From Brachycybe producta (lineage: Eukaryota; Arthropoda; Diplopoda; Playtdesmida; Andrognathidae), in assembly GCA_036925085.1 (NCBI GenBank), contig JAUPFP010000038.1, positions 232,001-296,000 on the forward strand: a stretch of 64,000 nucleotides of DNA, given 5' to 3'. Both the position numbers and the translations under genes were made by a program. This document shows positions 27,511-40,436 of the stretch, piece by piece. A model generated the notes under the pieces. It had not been told where the DNA came from. It worked only from the letters and a program-made list of their open reading frames with translations, and made no database searches. The stretch's first letter is position 1. Every line of letters begins with the position of its first letter.

Positions 27511-29038
27511 GGTTCTGAGAAGGGACCTTACCCTCATCCAAATAATCTAGTTCAATAAAACAAACGGTCCAAGCACCTAACATAATATATTGTCCTGAGA
27601 TCAACACACCTTCAACACTTAAAAAAGTTTCTACACTTAAAAAAAAAGTATTTTAAACAACTTATTCATATTTTCACATATGAATAATTACGTTAAAAGT
27701 AAAATGGAAACAATTTCATTTAATTGAACTATTACAGAATAGAGAGGGAGAGAGGGAGGGAGGAGGAGACTCCATCCTTATTGCGGACGCCCGTGTCTCT
27801 TTTTAAGTACACAGTTCACCTGTCAATTAACCCATGAATGGCACTTCCAACCGCAATGGAACCTATTATTTTTATTTGTCTACAAACACTCCACCCCGGC
27901 GTCGAAATAAAAGTTAACAACTAATAACAACAGTAAGAAACAAAACAAAACAAAAAACCGAACCAAGTACATTTTATTGTTATTATTAACACCTTGAAGA
28001 ATAAAATGATGAGGAGGACAAAAAAAGAGGCGGGATATTAAATCTTTTTTTTTCTTTAAAAAAAAAAGGAACAGACAGAAGTTTAATTCGAACAATGTAA
28101 ATTGGAAAAGAGACCGGAGAGAAATGAAAGAAAGAAAAAAATTGAAAATGTTCTTGTCATGGGACCCATTCTTCCTCTCCACCATCATCATCCTCATCCT
28201 CATATTCTTCTTCCTCCTTCTTCTCTTCGACAACAATAAGTTCTATGCCGTAATTACGAAAAGGTGTGAATTATACAAATTTAAGGGGTGGTGGAGGAAG
28301 AGAAGGAGGAGGTGGTTAACAAAAATTAAAAATTTCGGCTCCAAAAAAAAAAAGTCATAAGAAAAGCATCATGTCAAAAAATTTACCATGCAGTACATGA
28401 TGTTTTTTTCTCTCCATACTTTTAAGAAAAAACGTGTCAATCACCTTGACATCAAAAAAAAAATAATCGCAACTGTAATTTTATATCTAAATTTAATTGC
28501 ATAAATTTCATAAAACATAAGATTATAAAACAAATAAAAAAAATCTAATAACAATAAAAATGTTAATTCTTCTTAAAGTTTTAAAATATAAGTTTTCACT
28601 TACAAAGTATATAAAATATACTGTAAGACTATTAGCAACTAAGCTCGTACCTTAAAAGGTTAACATAAACACAAAGAAAAAAAAACATAATTAGGTGTTA
28701 ATTAACCAATTAATAGATATTGAAAATAAATCTCATTTTCTTAATTATTATTTTACAGACAACAAAAAAACCAATTATGTAAATTATTATTTATAATAAT
28801 GTTAATAAAAAAAGAAAATTCGATTACTCATGAAACTTCTGCAAAAAGTTACTGGAATCTAAACTTACTGTATTTTATACATGTAACTCAATTAAGAGAT
28901 ATGCCTATAGAGTATTCAGTAATATAGATGAGTGTCGCCAATAGGTGGCACCAACTCCACTTAGAGCTAACTTCCCTCTTACGTTATACACACAAACCAA
29001 AAGTGGATGATGGTCTTTTAAACGAGATCCTCTCTTCC
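27511..29038. other. Non-coding DNA
   Basis: GA-rich and CTT/TCC-rich simple sequence at 27740-28330 gives Lys/Arg- and Phe/Leu-rich frames on both strands that are not credible proteins. CTCF-like motif CCAATAGGTGGCAC at 28938-28951. Confidence 0.5.
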
Positions 29039-29041
29039 TTA

Positions 29042-29344
29042 TACTTTGTACACACATGAGTTAATTGAATTCAAGTTAAATGTGTTTAGGTGAATTATAC
29101 AGAATCCAGTTAAGGACATAAACCCAAATAAAAACTGACTTTATTATTAATATTTTAAATTGAAATACTAAATCAATATTTTGTCAATAGTTTATATATT
29201 ATATTTAAGCATTAACTCAATATTTTCAGATTATTAACTGAATAAATTGAATTCGATGGCATATTGTTTGCTTGTCCTTCACAAGGCTCTGTAGAACACG
29301 TTTATTATTTAAATGCATTTAAATTATCAGGTGTGTACTAGGTA
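29042..29344. mobile_element. PIF/Harbinger-like MITE family B, copy 2
   Basis: 303 bp, same ends and interior as the copy at 25238; TTA duplication at 29039-29041 and 29345-29347. Sequence 29348-29560 shows weaker resemblance to the same family and may be an older copy. Confidence 0.8.
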
Positions 29345-29347
29345 TTA

Positions 29348-30946
29348 CTTGAGATAAATGCATTCAAGTTAACTACGGTTTAACTGAATTATATGGGAGC
29401 TCGTCAGTGAAAGACATGAATAAATTACTTCTTTGCTTAACACCGAAATTTATTGAAATATTAAATCAATATGTTGAGGTCAATATAATTTTATATAATT
29501 ACTATACTAAACGGAGCCTCTGTAAACAACGTTAAATTATAATACTGTTTGTGGACTACCTGAAGTGCTAAGCTTTTTATTAAAAAAAAATGTTGGACCA
29601 ACTTTTAATATCTGTGTTGGATGTTGGAACATTCAGAGAGGTTTAAGTTGAAATTTATGAGTATCACAAATGAAAAATTTAATTATAACATTATAACTAA
29701 CCAGTGATCACTAATAAATATCAAAACATAATCAGATTCATTTTGTTTAATTTTTTATTCAGGTTCTGATAGAACAAAAATCTCCATTAATATTTTAATA
29801 ATAACCCACCTTTTTTTTAAAAAACTATTTTCAGGTTTTTCAACACTTGTCAATGACCTGTACTAAACACCTAAAGATAAAATTCACTTTGTATCTGTCG
29901 TCACTGATGGCTGTAGGTGTGATTACTGATTAATCGCATTCAACTTAAGTCTACATTTGTGACACTAATGAGCACATATTATTAAAGTACAGATATCATC
30001 ATCATCGTCACCATGAGTCCATTCAAATTCCTATTCAATTTGCTTCAGACCTCCTACACTAGAATTTTAATCAAATTTAATATCACTTCTATTATGTCAA
30101 TTATATTTCAATTTGTATTTGTAAAATTTGATAATAATTTTTTTTATGTTAAAAGCAAAATAAAAATGATTATGTATTAATATCTACATAATATTATTAT
30201 TATTATGGCTCATAAATTGATCCAATTTTATATTCTGACTTGCAATTCAAAATATTAAAAAAAAAACTTTCTTTAACCCGAAAAAGAAGGAGGTGAGGTT
30301 AGATTTTAGGACACACCTGTAAAACTATAAAAAAAACCACTGAAGGTATAAAAGTTGAGTGAAATGAAAAATATGCCAACTCAGCCATTTTGACAAGTTC
30401 TCTTTTTTTTTCTCTCTCTCTCTCTCTCGTTCCGCTACTTTTTCTATCTTCAATACGATTTTCGAAGATGAACGTCCAAATACATTAAACAGAAAAATAT
30501 GTGAATCCCCCCCCCCCCCCCACACCTTGCACATATTCGACCCCATGATGCATGAAATTTTATAATTATCATAAAAATTTTAAAAATTACAAATTGAAAA
30601 TTTTAAAAACGCTGTTACAACAAACAGTTTACAAATTGCATTATAATACATACACCTTCCCCTTGTAAATTAAACACGAGGCCACACAAGAATTTAACTT
30701 CTAACGTATGAAATTAAGATAAGGCGTTTATTATTTTTTTTTTTTTTTTTAAATAACTCTTAGGTCAAAAACACAAATTATTAACATCAAATTACCGTAG
30801 AGAAAGCGGTTAACAGCTTTAAGTGTGTATTTAAAAATAATGCAGAAATAACTTAAAACTTTTCAAAGTTGAAACAATAGTTACTAAAGGTTGCTTCACA
30901 CAGGTAACATAAACCAAATTAAGTGATGATATGGATAACACCATTA
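29348..30946. other. AT-rich non-coding DNA
   Basis: Possible diverged family B relic at 29348-29560; 15-nt C run at 30507-30521; (CT)n at 30413-30428; poly(T) at 30733-30751. No gene seen. Confidence 0.5.
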
Positions 30947-31130
30947 TCGGCCGTATTTTATAAAACGTTATTACTTAAGCTAAAGTGAAACTTATCTCCT
31001 TATTCAAAAACATTACTTAAAATAAAGTTAAGCATAAATTAAGATACAAGAAAAAACTGTCTATGGTAAGTTTATAGAGTTTTTAAGTTTACCTTTGTTT
31101 AAGTTTCACTTTTAGAATACGGCTGTTAAA
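30947..31130. mobile_element. Foldback element ending GGCCGTATT
   Basis: Left end CGGCCGTATTTTATAAAACG and right end CACTTTTAGAATACGGCTGT are inverted; the arms share AAGTGAAACTTA-type sequence. About 184 bp, no coding capacity. Confidence 0.5.
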
Positions 31131-31587
31131 CAAAGTTATACTTAAAAATCTTCAATAGACTTACTATAAATAATTTTGTATAATGTCATGGTTTAAGCTT
31201 AGAATCTAACTTAATTTTAAGAAACGTTTTTTTATTGTTAAAATAATTTTAAAAAATCCTTATCAATTAAGAAATGAAAGTGTGTTAGAAGCTCTTTAGT
31301 ATAAAATAGTTAACTAGTTAACAAACGTCCCAAGATAATCTTCGATCTGTGATAAAATTTATGTATAAAAGACATTTATTTCAACATAAAACGTCTCTTC
31401 TAGCTTCTTAAATACTTTCAATTTAATATTAATATTTGTTCTTGATATTAATATCATCACGGTTTATAAATAGACAATATTCGGTATTCACAATTTCATT
31501 ACGTGTCTTGAAGGTCAGTAATTTCTACAAAATCACAGTAAATACTAATAAGTAAATACTAAATAAACAAGTAATAAACAGCAAATA

Positions 31588-31667
<80 letters not shown>

Positions 31668-32939
31668 TGTTGCAAAAAAAAAATTCATCTTTTTACACAC
31701 AAAATTCAACTTATCTTCAATAATTTACTTTCTCCCTGTTTTATTTTTTTTTTTTTCACTTTCTTTAAAGTTTTGATTTTTCTCGCTTTTGTAGACCACC
31801 CTGTATAGTGATCTAAATAGGCAATACATCATCAATGTACGCAAGCATACAGAACGTGTGTGACATAGACCTTCACTGAAACTCAATGGATTTACGTTTA
31901 TTGACTTGGATCAATAAATACACTACTCTATACTGAAAAAAAAGTAGGGCAAATCCATGACATTCACTTTGAAATATTTTTATGTGCAAGCAAGCAAGCA
32001 AGCGTCTGTGGTGTTTTTATTAGATTCAGGGTCTAATTTTTCTAGATCTGAGGCCAAGTTCACGGTGGTGATGGATTCATAGATGGAGAAAATGAGTGCA
32101 ATGCACATCTATGTTTAAAAAGTGACATTGCTAATAGATTAAAAACTTGTACGTCAATAGACAAACGAATAAGTGAAAGTACATTATATATTATATATGA
32201 TGAAGAACGGACAATCACCTGTATGCACACACAACTTTTCAACTCCGAAAAAAAAAAAAACGTACGACAGTTGTATCGCAAGTACATAGATGGGTACATG
32301 TGGAAGTACCATATAGGTGGTTGTAAGTACCACCAAAAACCATCTTAGAATGTCAGTCAGTCTCTCCCCCCTCCCCCTTTTTCAAACCAAAAAAAAGGAG
32401 AGAGAACCTTAAATAGTAATTGTTAATTTGGATGGAGGGTGGAGTAGTCTTTACATGTATAAGTAAGGTATAATACAAGTTATGGTGACATGCTAAAAGA
32501 ATGCATTGCATATACCAATGGGGGTACAATACACATCACATTACATTAGATAGTATCCACAACAACAAGTTTTAAACAGAATATTATGAGTGATACAGAA
32601 AATAGATAAGAAGAGGTTTTTCAAAGCTTGTTGTTCTTTTTCCTTGTTCTTTCAAGAAAATAGTAAAAAAAAGCCTTGTAGTACTTTTAAAAGTGCCAAT
32701 ACAATGTTCATATTGATACAATGTTATATAATATTCTTTTGTTTTCTACTTTATAAGAAAATGACAAATCATTTTTATATATTCAATATGATTTCTATTA
32801 TCATTAGGTATTAGATATTTGTTGTCATAGTTGTTCATTCAAACAAATAAATGCAATATTATTTGTTTTTTTTTGTTTTTTTCGCATTGAATTCGAATCA
32901 AATAATAAAACACACATTGTGTCTTGTATTTTTCTATTA
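31131..32939. other. AT-rich non-coding DNA
   Basis: Includes a (TA)n tract at 31589-31667. The sequence ACCACCCTGTATAGTG near 31796 resembles the right terminus of the mariner-like element at 50293. No gene seen. Confidence 0.5.
31589..31667. repeat. (TA)n microsatellite
   Basis: About 79 bp of TA with one TTT interruption. Confidence 0.95.
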
Positions 32940-32947
32940 CTTTACGG

Positions 32948-33243
32948 CAGTGATTTCCAACCAAGATGACGCGAGAATTTGCAAAAGCTTGCGAAAAATA
33001 GTAAATAAGAATAGGCAATAAATACTGTTTGTAATATTTTATTCAAAAGTATGAGTTAATTATTATTTATTAACCCTACTGCTGTTTAACACGTCTTAAT
33101 GTTTTGTAATTTACCACTATCGAACATAATACGTACAGTATTATGTATTATTGTATCCTGTGTTAGCCAGATAGGGGTTCCCCCCCAAGATTTTACCAGA
33201 TATTTCAAGGGTTCCTCCAAACAAAAAAGGTTAGAAATCACTG
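32948..33243. mobile_element. hAT-like MITE, 296 bp, perfect TSD
   Basis: Starts CAGTGATTTCCAACC and ends GGTTAGAAATCACTG. Flanked by a perfect 8-bp duplication CTTTACGG (32940-32947, 33244-33251). The interior matches the element at 38339-38624. Confidence 0.85.
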
Positions 33244-33251
33244 CTTTACGG

Positions 33252-33942
33252 AAATAAAATCACTTGAAGAAATTTGATTATCCAAAAGTTTTCATATTTC
33301 TCAAACTGTTTTTTTTTTTAAAGTTCGCTATTACCAGAAGTAAAATTTACCACAAAAGTTGAAATTTAAACATGATCGAAACTACAAAATAATATAAATA
33401 AATAGCATAACTTTTTTTTCTTCTACTTATGCTTCTGCTATCAATTTTTGTACAGCATGAAATCAGATTTCATGCTTAGATGTGAAGGCGATGACCTTTA
33501 GCCGAAAAAGTTATAAAGGTAAAAACACCACCATTAGTGAGTAGAAAAGTTACAAACTTTTTCTTCCTATATATTACGAGCTATAGGTGTATAAAGTGTG
33601 TGTGTGTGTGTGTAAAAGTGATTTCTGATATTATATTGATATTATATTTTCGACAAAAAATGTGGCTGAAGATGCGTTTTAAAATATGAAAAAATGACAA
33701 ATAATCGTCTAAAGCGTAATTGAAAAGTAAAGTTGAATAGTTTCAACTGTTCAATTTGTTGGTTGGTTGGTAAAGCAAGGTTACGAATATACGACTAAGT
33801 GCGGCGCAAATGGCAATACGGAACAGTGACGTCAAAATGCTGTGATGTCATTGTGACATGACTATTTCCGCATTGTCGTTTCACCGCAACTAGTTATACA
33901 GTATAAACAATTATTCGTAACCTGGACTTCAAATACGAGTAA
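33252..33942. other. Non-coding DNA
   Basis: (TG)n at 33596-33614; a TGACGTCA octamer near 33829. No gene seen. Confidence 0.5.
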
Positions 33943-34440
33943 TTTCTCTTTGGTTTCTGTCAATTTCTATTTTAGCATTGCCTTTAATTATAATTATAGA
34001 TAATATAATGCATTTAAATTAGATGGAGGTTAGGTTTAACTATAGCTTTACTTCAAAATAACCTCATTTCAATGTATATATTGATTAGAAATTGTAATTT
34101 ATAGTAGCCACTGTTACATTTCTCTTTGGTTTTTCCATCAGATTCTATTCTAGCAATGCCTGTAATTATCATTTTAGGTAATGTAATCCATTTAAATTAG
34201 ATGGAGGCTAAATTTAACTACAGCTTTACCGCAAAATAACCACATTTCAATGTCAATATTGATTAGAAATTGTAATTTATACCGTAGTAGCGACTGTTAC
34301 ATTTCTCTTTGGTTTCAATCAGTTTCTGTATTAGCATTTCCTTTAATTATCATTTTAGATAATGTAATGCATTTAAAATAGATAGAGGTTAGATTTTAAG
34401 TACAGCTTTACCTAAAAATAACGCCATTTCATTTAAATTT
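33943..34440 (+). repeat. Tandem repeat, about 180 bp x 3
   Basis: Units begin TTTCTCTTTGGTTT at 33943, 34119 and 34302 (periods 176 and 183). All share ATGCATTTAAA/ATCCATTTAAA, GATGGAGGTTAG-like and CAGCTTTACC-like blocks. Units 1 and 2 end in TTGATTAGAAATTGTAATTT. No coding signal. Confidence 0.8.
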
Positions 34441-37400
34441 CTTAAAGTGGTAGGACGATAGGGGCTTTTTTTTTGCTTCAACCTACCTAACATAACATAG
34501 ATATATGTAGTTCATACGTGATGGACCACGTTTGTGCTCTCAAAGCAAATTCCTTTTCTCCTAATAAAATAACATGTAAATCCGAAATGACCACCGAAAT
34601 ATATTTTAATTATTCCAATCAGATGAAAAACTAAATTTTTAATTTAAAAGAAAAATCCTTTATTAAATAAAGAATTAAGTGTATGCCTACTGAATGTTAT
34701 TATGTAAAAATACAGTATAATATGATATCACATATCATCTTAATCATCATTTTTAATCATCATAATCATCATCATCATCATCATCCAACCCAAACAAAAC
34801 ACAAAAGATCAAACGTCCCATCAACCAACGCATTCAACCCACACACAAAATAACACAAAAAAGTCAAGAAATCTAACAAACAAACACATTGTTTTCAAAT
34901 CCTTGTTAAACATAAGTACAAATAAAAAAAATTAAATTACTAAATCTTAAATTCTTTACAAAATAACCTGTGTTAAGTTTAATGTTAAAATAAGAAACAA
35001 TATTTTTTTAAAGAAAAATATGAACATATATTGAACATGAAAACGACACAAATTCATCTATTTTCATGTTTAATGTCATGGTTACAAATGATGGAGAAAG
35101 AAGAGAAAGAAAATAACGACAACCTCCCCAACATGGTGTACGGGGTGGAGGATACGCCCCGTCCATACACCCACGCATTTTTTTCGTAACTATATCGCGG
35201 TTTCCACCTCCACCTTCACAACGTGCTCTTTTTTAACTACAAAACGCCGAACACAACTAAAAATCAAACCGGCATCCGAGCTTCTTCTTTTTTCCCCTCC
35301 TCCTCAAAGTCCTCCTTTCTTATTCTTATTCTATCCTTCTTACAACCTACAAACAACACATAAATCCCATTTTAAGAGAGATTTGGTTTGTTACAAAGAA
35401 GAAAAAAAAAAGTACGCTTTTACGAGCATATACCCACTTTTCATTCGTGTAACGGGGGTTTGTTTTAAGTTCATACACGGCTAACATTTCAGTTTTACCA
35501 TCAGTGCTTCTTTTTCGATACGAAAAAAAGTGTTTTGTTACATTCAGGGAACATTATTTTCTTCTTCTTCTTCTTCGTCGTCGTCAATGTGATGTACTCT
35601 TTTTATTATGTGTCAACTTATATGACAAGAACTCATCATGTGTTCTCATCACTGCCGCTTTTCCTTCATTCGAAAGCGGGTACATATTTCGAAAATTACG
35701 TAAAACTCATAGTTATCATCATCGTTCAAGCTCAAGTGTAAACCTTTTTTTGTTTGTTTTAAAACTACAATTATTATCAGTGGAAGAAAAAGAAAAGTTT
35801 CGTAAAACCTTTTATAGAAAAATGTTTAGTTGACATTCATAAATTTTGTTTTATAAAAAAAAGTTTGATGTTTGTTCGTGTCATCATGTGTTTTTTAAAG
35901 TGTGTCCTATAGGACCTTTTTATTGACATTTTCTACAGTTTGATTCTTCATGTGATTTTCATCTTCATTTATAAGGAAGAAGAAGAAAAAAAAAAAACGG
36001 TGACATTTTTTTAATTAACTTTATAAAAACAAACTTCATTTTTCATTAATATTTATTTTTTTAAAAAAAAGTGATCATTTTTTTTATAAAAAGTGAAAGA
36101 ATCATCATTTTCTCTTATAAATTTAAATCTTTTTGTATTGGAAATCAATACAAAAAAATAACTTGCTAATTAGAATTGAATATCATGAAAATGATGCTGA
36201 TGATGATGATGATGATGATCAGCTCGATTTTCGTAAAGGAAAAAGGAATGTGACACCATGATTTAAGAATATAATGGCAAATGAAAATGACTAAGCAACG
36301 AAAAAGATCACTAAGATACAAAGATTGAAAGGGAAAAAAAAAACGAAATCTATAAAGATTGAACAATTTCCATTTTAATACAAGAGTAGAATAATTATTA
36401 TAAAAAAAAGAGAGCAAAATCCTAGAACACCCACGCCACCCAACTACAAATCAAAAAAAAAAAAAGAAAGATCTCCTCACGAAGTTCAATTACACAATTT
36501 GTAGCGACATCGAGTAGTCATAATAAGAAACAAAATAGTCTTTTTTTTTAAATAACCGATTTCGTTATTGATTACAACACTGAATGAATAATTGAGGACC
36601 AAATTTTGAAAAGGAAAAAAAAGCCTTAATATTTTTTTTGTACATGAAGTGAGAAAAAAAATTCCATAAAAATGATTTCTTACATAAAAAATAAATTCAT
36701 AATTCAGGAGAAGTTCATAAAGTGGACAATTAAAAAATCTGCTCAAAATTAGGTTTTGATTTTAATCTACATATGTTTAACTCTTTTAAAATTTTCTTTT
36801 GCATTTTTCTTTATAACAAAATACTAATTTTTTTTTCGGTTCATATTCGAAGCCTTGAAAAACGAACTTTTTTACACTTAATTAGTTAAATGTATAATTA
36901 AAAAAAACTAAACAGGGTAATTAAAAAAAATTGATTGACTAAAATATGAATCTTCTCTTTTTAAGAAAACGTTTAAGTCCTTCTTAAAGTTGATTAAATG
37001 GGGGGGTGAAGACAAGTTAATTTTTACCTCAAAACTTAGATTTATTTATAAAAGAAACAAGATTTCTGCTTAAAGTGGACAAAAGTTTTCAAAAATCTTT
37101 TAAATTGTTTGCACCTTTGTAATCTCTTCGATTCGTGTGTGCGACAAGAGACAGAACGGAATTAGGTTTCTCTAATGGTCAATCACTTGGACAAATACCA
37201 TAGTCCAGTGGATACCGGAAACATTGTGGTAAGTAAATTTGAATTCATCAAAATGAAGCAGATATTTATGTTCCTTTCGAAATCACCAATGTTTTATTTT
37301 TTTTCTTGTTATACAAGAATTATTATCGTGTTTAAAACTCATCACTAATTTTAACTAAAGCAAAACTCGTTAAAAACAAGTCCATTTCTGCCTATAGTCT

Positions 37401-38330
37401 GCTGCTTAGTGTAACTACCATAACTTAAAACAATTTTAACAAAATTAAAACTAGTTGTTCTTCGAATGAAGACTTTGGAAATGTAACTTTGAATTTAATC
37501 TATTGTTATGTTTATAACATAATCAACAGTAAAGTTAGTTAGTTAATCAACGATTAGTTTAAGATAAAAATGCATAAGGGACAGGAGGTGGAACCTCTTC
37601 TAGCTGATTAAATCGGCTGTTAGTTTTCTTAATCAAACCCACGGTTATCTGATTTAAATCAAACGATTTAATTTAAAAAATGATTTAAATCACATATATG
37701 AAGAAAAAAAAACTCATCGAAAATTGTTATTTTTGACACTTTTGTCTTTATGACGTTATTTGGACACGATTCCACGGGAATCATTTCTCAATTTAATTTA
37801 TAGCTAACTTGTTTCAAATAAGGTTCACTTTTATGGCCCTGTTTCCATTAGATCAGAATAGGCTTGTAACGTGAATTTTGATGAAGTCAAAAAAATTTTT
37901 TTTAAAAAAATATCATGAAATAACATTTTATTAAGAACTGACCCGATCAAAATTTATTTTCACCTTTTATTTTTATCTAATGGAATTAAGATATTTAAGG
38001 TGTTTGTCATATGAAGAAATGCTGGGGGTAAAATAGTTCAGAATGTTATTTACCTGTTTAATACAATTAAAAAATTAAACAGCCAGGCTACAAAGAGTGA
38101 AATTTTCTACCTATATTTTAAGTCACTGGAAAATTCAAAGCTTCTTTTAAGATAATATAGTTCCATTAAAAAAAAATTGATTGTGTTGAAAGTACACAGC
38201 ATAAAAGATAAATGATACTTGTATAATACTTGAAAATAAATAAAATCCCCATTTTTTTCTTGAAAAATTTCATTTTTTTTAACAACTCTGATCAAAACCA
38301 AAATTTCATAAGGAACATTCAAAGATAATT
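34441..38330. other. AT-rich non-coding DNA
   Basis: (ATC)n at about 34755-34785; a more complex, less homopolymeric stretch at 35090-35500; (CTT)/(CGT) repeats at 35560-35585; (GAT)n at 36192-36217. A 109-codon frame at 35504-35833 and overlapping frames are repeat-driven. GATTTAAATCAAA near 37650 resembles the interior of the hAT-like element at 11072. Confidence 0.5.
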
Positions 38331-38338
38331 GTCTAAAT

Positions 38339-38624
38339 CAGTGATTCCCAACCAGGGTTCTGCAAGTCCGTGTCAGGGGTTCCGCAAGAATTTGCAAAAA
38401 AAAAAATACTAAATAAAAATAGGCAATAAATACTGTTTGTAATATTTTATTCATAAGTATGAGTTAATTATTATTTACAGTATTATCCCTACTGCTGCTT
38501 TACACGTCTATTTTGTAATTTACCCCTATTGAACCTAATGTGTCAGCCAGGTAGGAGTTCCTTGAGATTTTACAAAATATTTCAACGGTTCCTCCAAACA
38601 AAAAAAAAAGGTTGGGAATCACTG
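38339..38624. mobile_element. hAT-like MITE, 286 bp
   Basis: Starts CAGTGATTCCCAACCAGGG and ends GGTTGGGAATCACTG. Flanks GTCTAAAT (38331-38338) and GTTTAAAT (38625-38632) form an 8-bp duplication with one mismatch. Same family as 32948-33243 (shared AGGCAATAAATACTGTTTG). Confidence 0.85.
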
Positions 38625-38632
38625 GTTTAAAT

Positions 38633-40272
38633 TCACAAGTGAACCTTGAAAATGTAACCCTTTTCTTTTTTCATAACTTGCCTTTAAGGGTCAATACTGA
38701 CACAAATAATAAGTAAATGTCAGTTATTAAAAAGTTAAAGGGTTGAGGCTCACATAAGCACCCTGGTTCTAAAACGATTAAAAGACTCCTACTCATAGTA
38801 TCCCTGCTGGTCTCCATTTACCCTTTAAGGTGCTCAGAGATCTTGAAACTAAAATAGCTTAAAGTTTTGAAAACTTTTAAAACGTTTCACAACACTTTTT
38901 AAAAAAAAAATCATAAAACGTGACGTTTGTCACACCCTGTAATAATAATATATAATAATTGTAGATGCCAATTAAACTATCATTCGTTAATAATCAAGAA
39001 AGAAGAAAAAAAAAGGTTGTACAGTAAAATATATAATATCATCAAGAGGGCTTTAATATCAAGGTATTCTGGTGTAATTACACTTCACGTGTAATATTGT
39101 AGTCCTTACAATAAATATCTAACTGCAGTTTACAATTGTTACAAAAGTTGCAAACTAACTGCCTGTAGTTCCGTTTTCTCTCTCTCTCTCTCTCTCTCTC
39201 ACTCTATCCATCTAGTCTTTCAAGAACGAAAAAAAAAAACCTTCACTTAAATAATTAACTAGATTTCTTCACAGTTTTCTCTGTGTTGTTCTTAATTTGT
39301 TTTAATTGTCATGGCGCGCAATGCAGATGATCAAATAACCGCTGTAATAATTTAATAATAGGAGAAAAAGATTTATCAAAGAAAAAAATAATAATATGTA
39401 TTATTACTTGAACTCATGCAAGGAGAATTCACATATATATTTTTTTCTTTTCATCTCAAAATAATTCCAATAACGGTTATGAAAGTGTAATTATAAAGAA
39501 TGCAACTCACAGCAGGAGGGATATTTCTTATTAATTGCATTATATTGTAAGATATACACAAGATTACAAACATAAAATCCATTGCTCCATTGATTAGAAC
39601 ATCATTTTAAGGAAGGTTCTCATAACAGCAATTGATCCGTGTTCATTGTTGCAATAATTATAATCATCACACTCGATTTCAACTAAAGAAGGACAAACGC
39701 TGTCAGCAAACGTATTTATTTTTCTATATTTTTTTCTCAATTTTGAACGCCTAGAAACAAACAGGCACAAAATGTTCCACCTACAAACTACACAATATAA
39801 CTTTCATAACATTTTAGCTCAAATAATGAATGAATTTTTCATTGTATGCACATTACAGGGAGCCACCTAGTGGCAATCTCTCGAAAAATTTCAATACTTA
39901 ATAAAAAAAAAATTAATATTAAAATAAACTTAAATGCTGTAAAAACTAAGACTAAGGTTACACTTAGCAGCAGGGGTGCTCAACCCCCCCCCCCCCCCCC
40001 CAAAAAAGCCAGTGGAGAATTCACACACACCCCAGACCAAATGCTGAAAGCGTTTTTTTAACTTTTCAAATATAATTTTCATCAGTTTTAAAATGATCGA
40101 ATTTTACATTGTTTGCATAAATGTTTTGTGAATGAGTTTCAATTGGCCATAAGATGTGTTTGAAACGAAGTCTTTAAACTTTGGAAAACGTGAACATTTT
40201 TCCTATTTTGCGAGCATAGCGAGCGAGCAATTATTTTACAGTATACTCTTGCTATCAATTCCAGCAAGCGTA
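38633..40272. other. AT-rich non-coding DNA
   Basis: (CT)n at 39178-39200; a strong CTCF-like core (reverse complement CCACTAGGTGGC) at 39862-39873; a 19-nt C run at 39984-40002 preceded by CAGGGGTGCTCAACC, which looks like an orphan hAT-type terminus. Confidence 0.5.
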
Positions 40273-40280
40273 GCGAGCCG

Positions 40281-40428
40281 CAGGCCCGGACTGGCCCGGC
40301 CGGCTGACCGGCGATCGCCGGTCAATTGGGGCCAAAAGAAAATGGGGACCAAAAATAAATAAATTTAAAAAATGGGGCCAACACAATTTCATAGCCGGTG
40401 GGGCCAACCACTAGCCAGTCCGGCCCTG
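40281..40428. mobile_element. Small hAT-like MITE, 148 bp, GC-rich, perfect TSD
   Basis: Starts CAGGCCCGGACTGGCCCGGC and ends GCCAGTCCGGCCCTG. Flanked by a perfect 8-bp duplication GCGAGCCG (40273-40280, 40429-40436). Contains GGGGCCAA repeats. The duplicated site lies in a GAGCGTAGCGAGC-type short repeat. Confidence 0.85.
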
Positions 40429-40436
40429 GCGAGCCG

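Noticed and set aside
27880..28360. Frames of 118 and 78 codons on opposite strands
   Set aside because: Lys/Arg- and Phe/Leu-rich products of CTT/TCC and poly(A/T) simple sequence.
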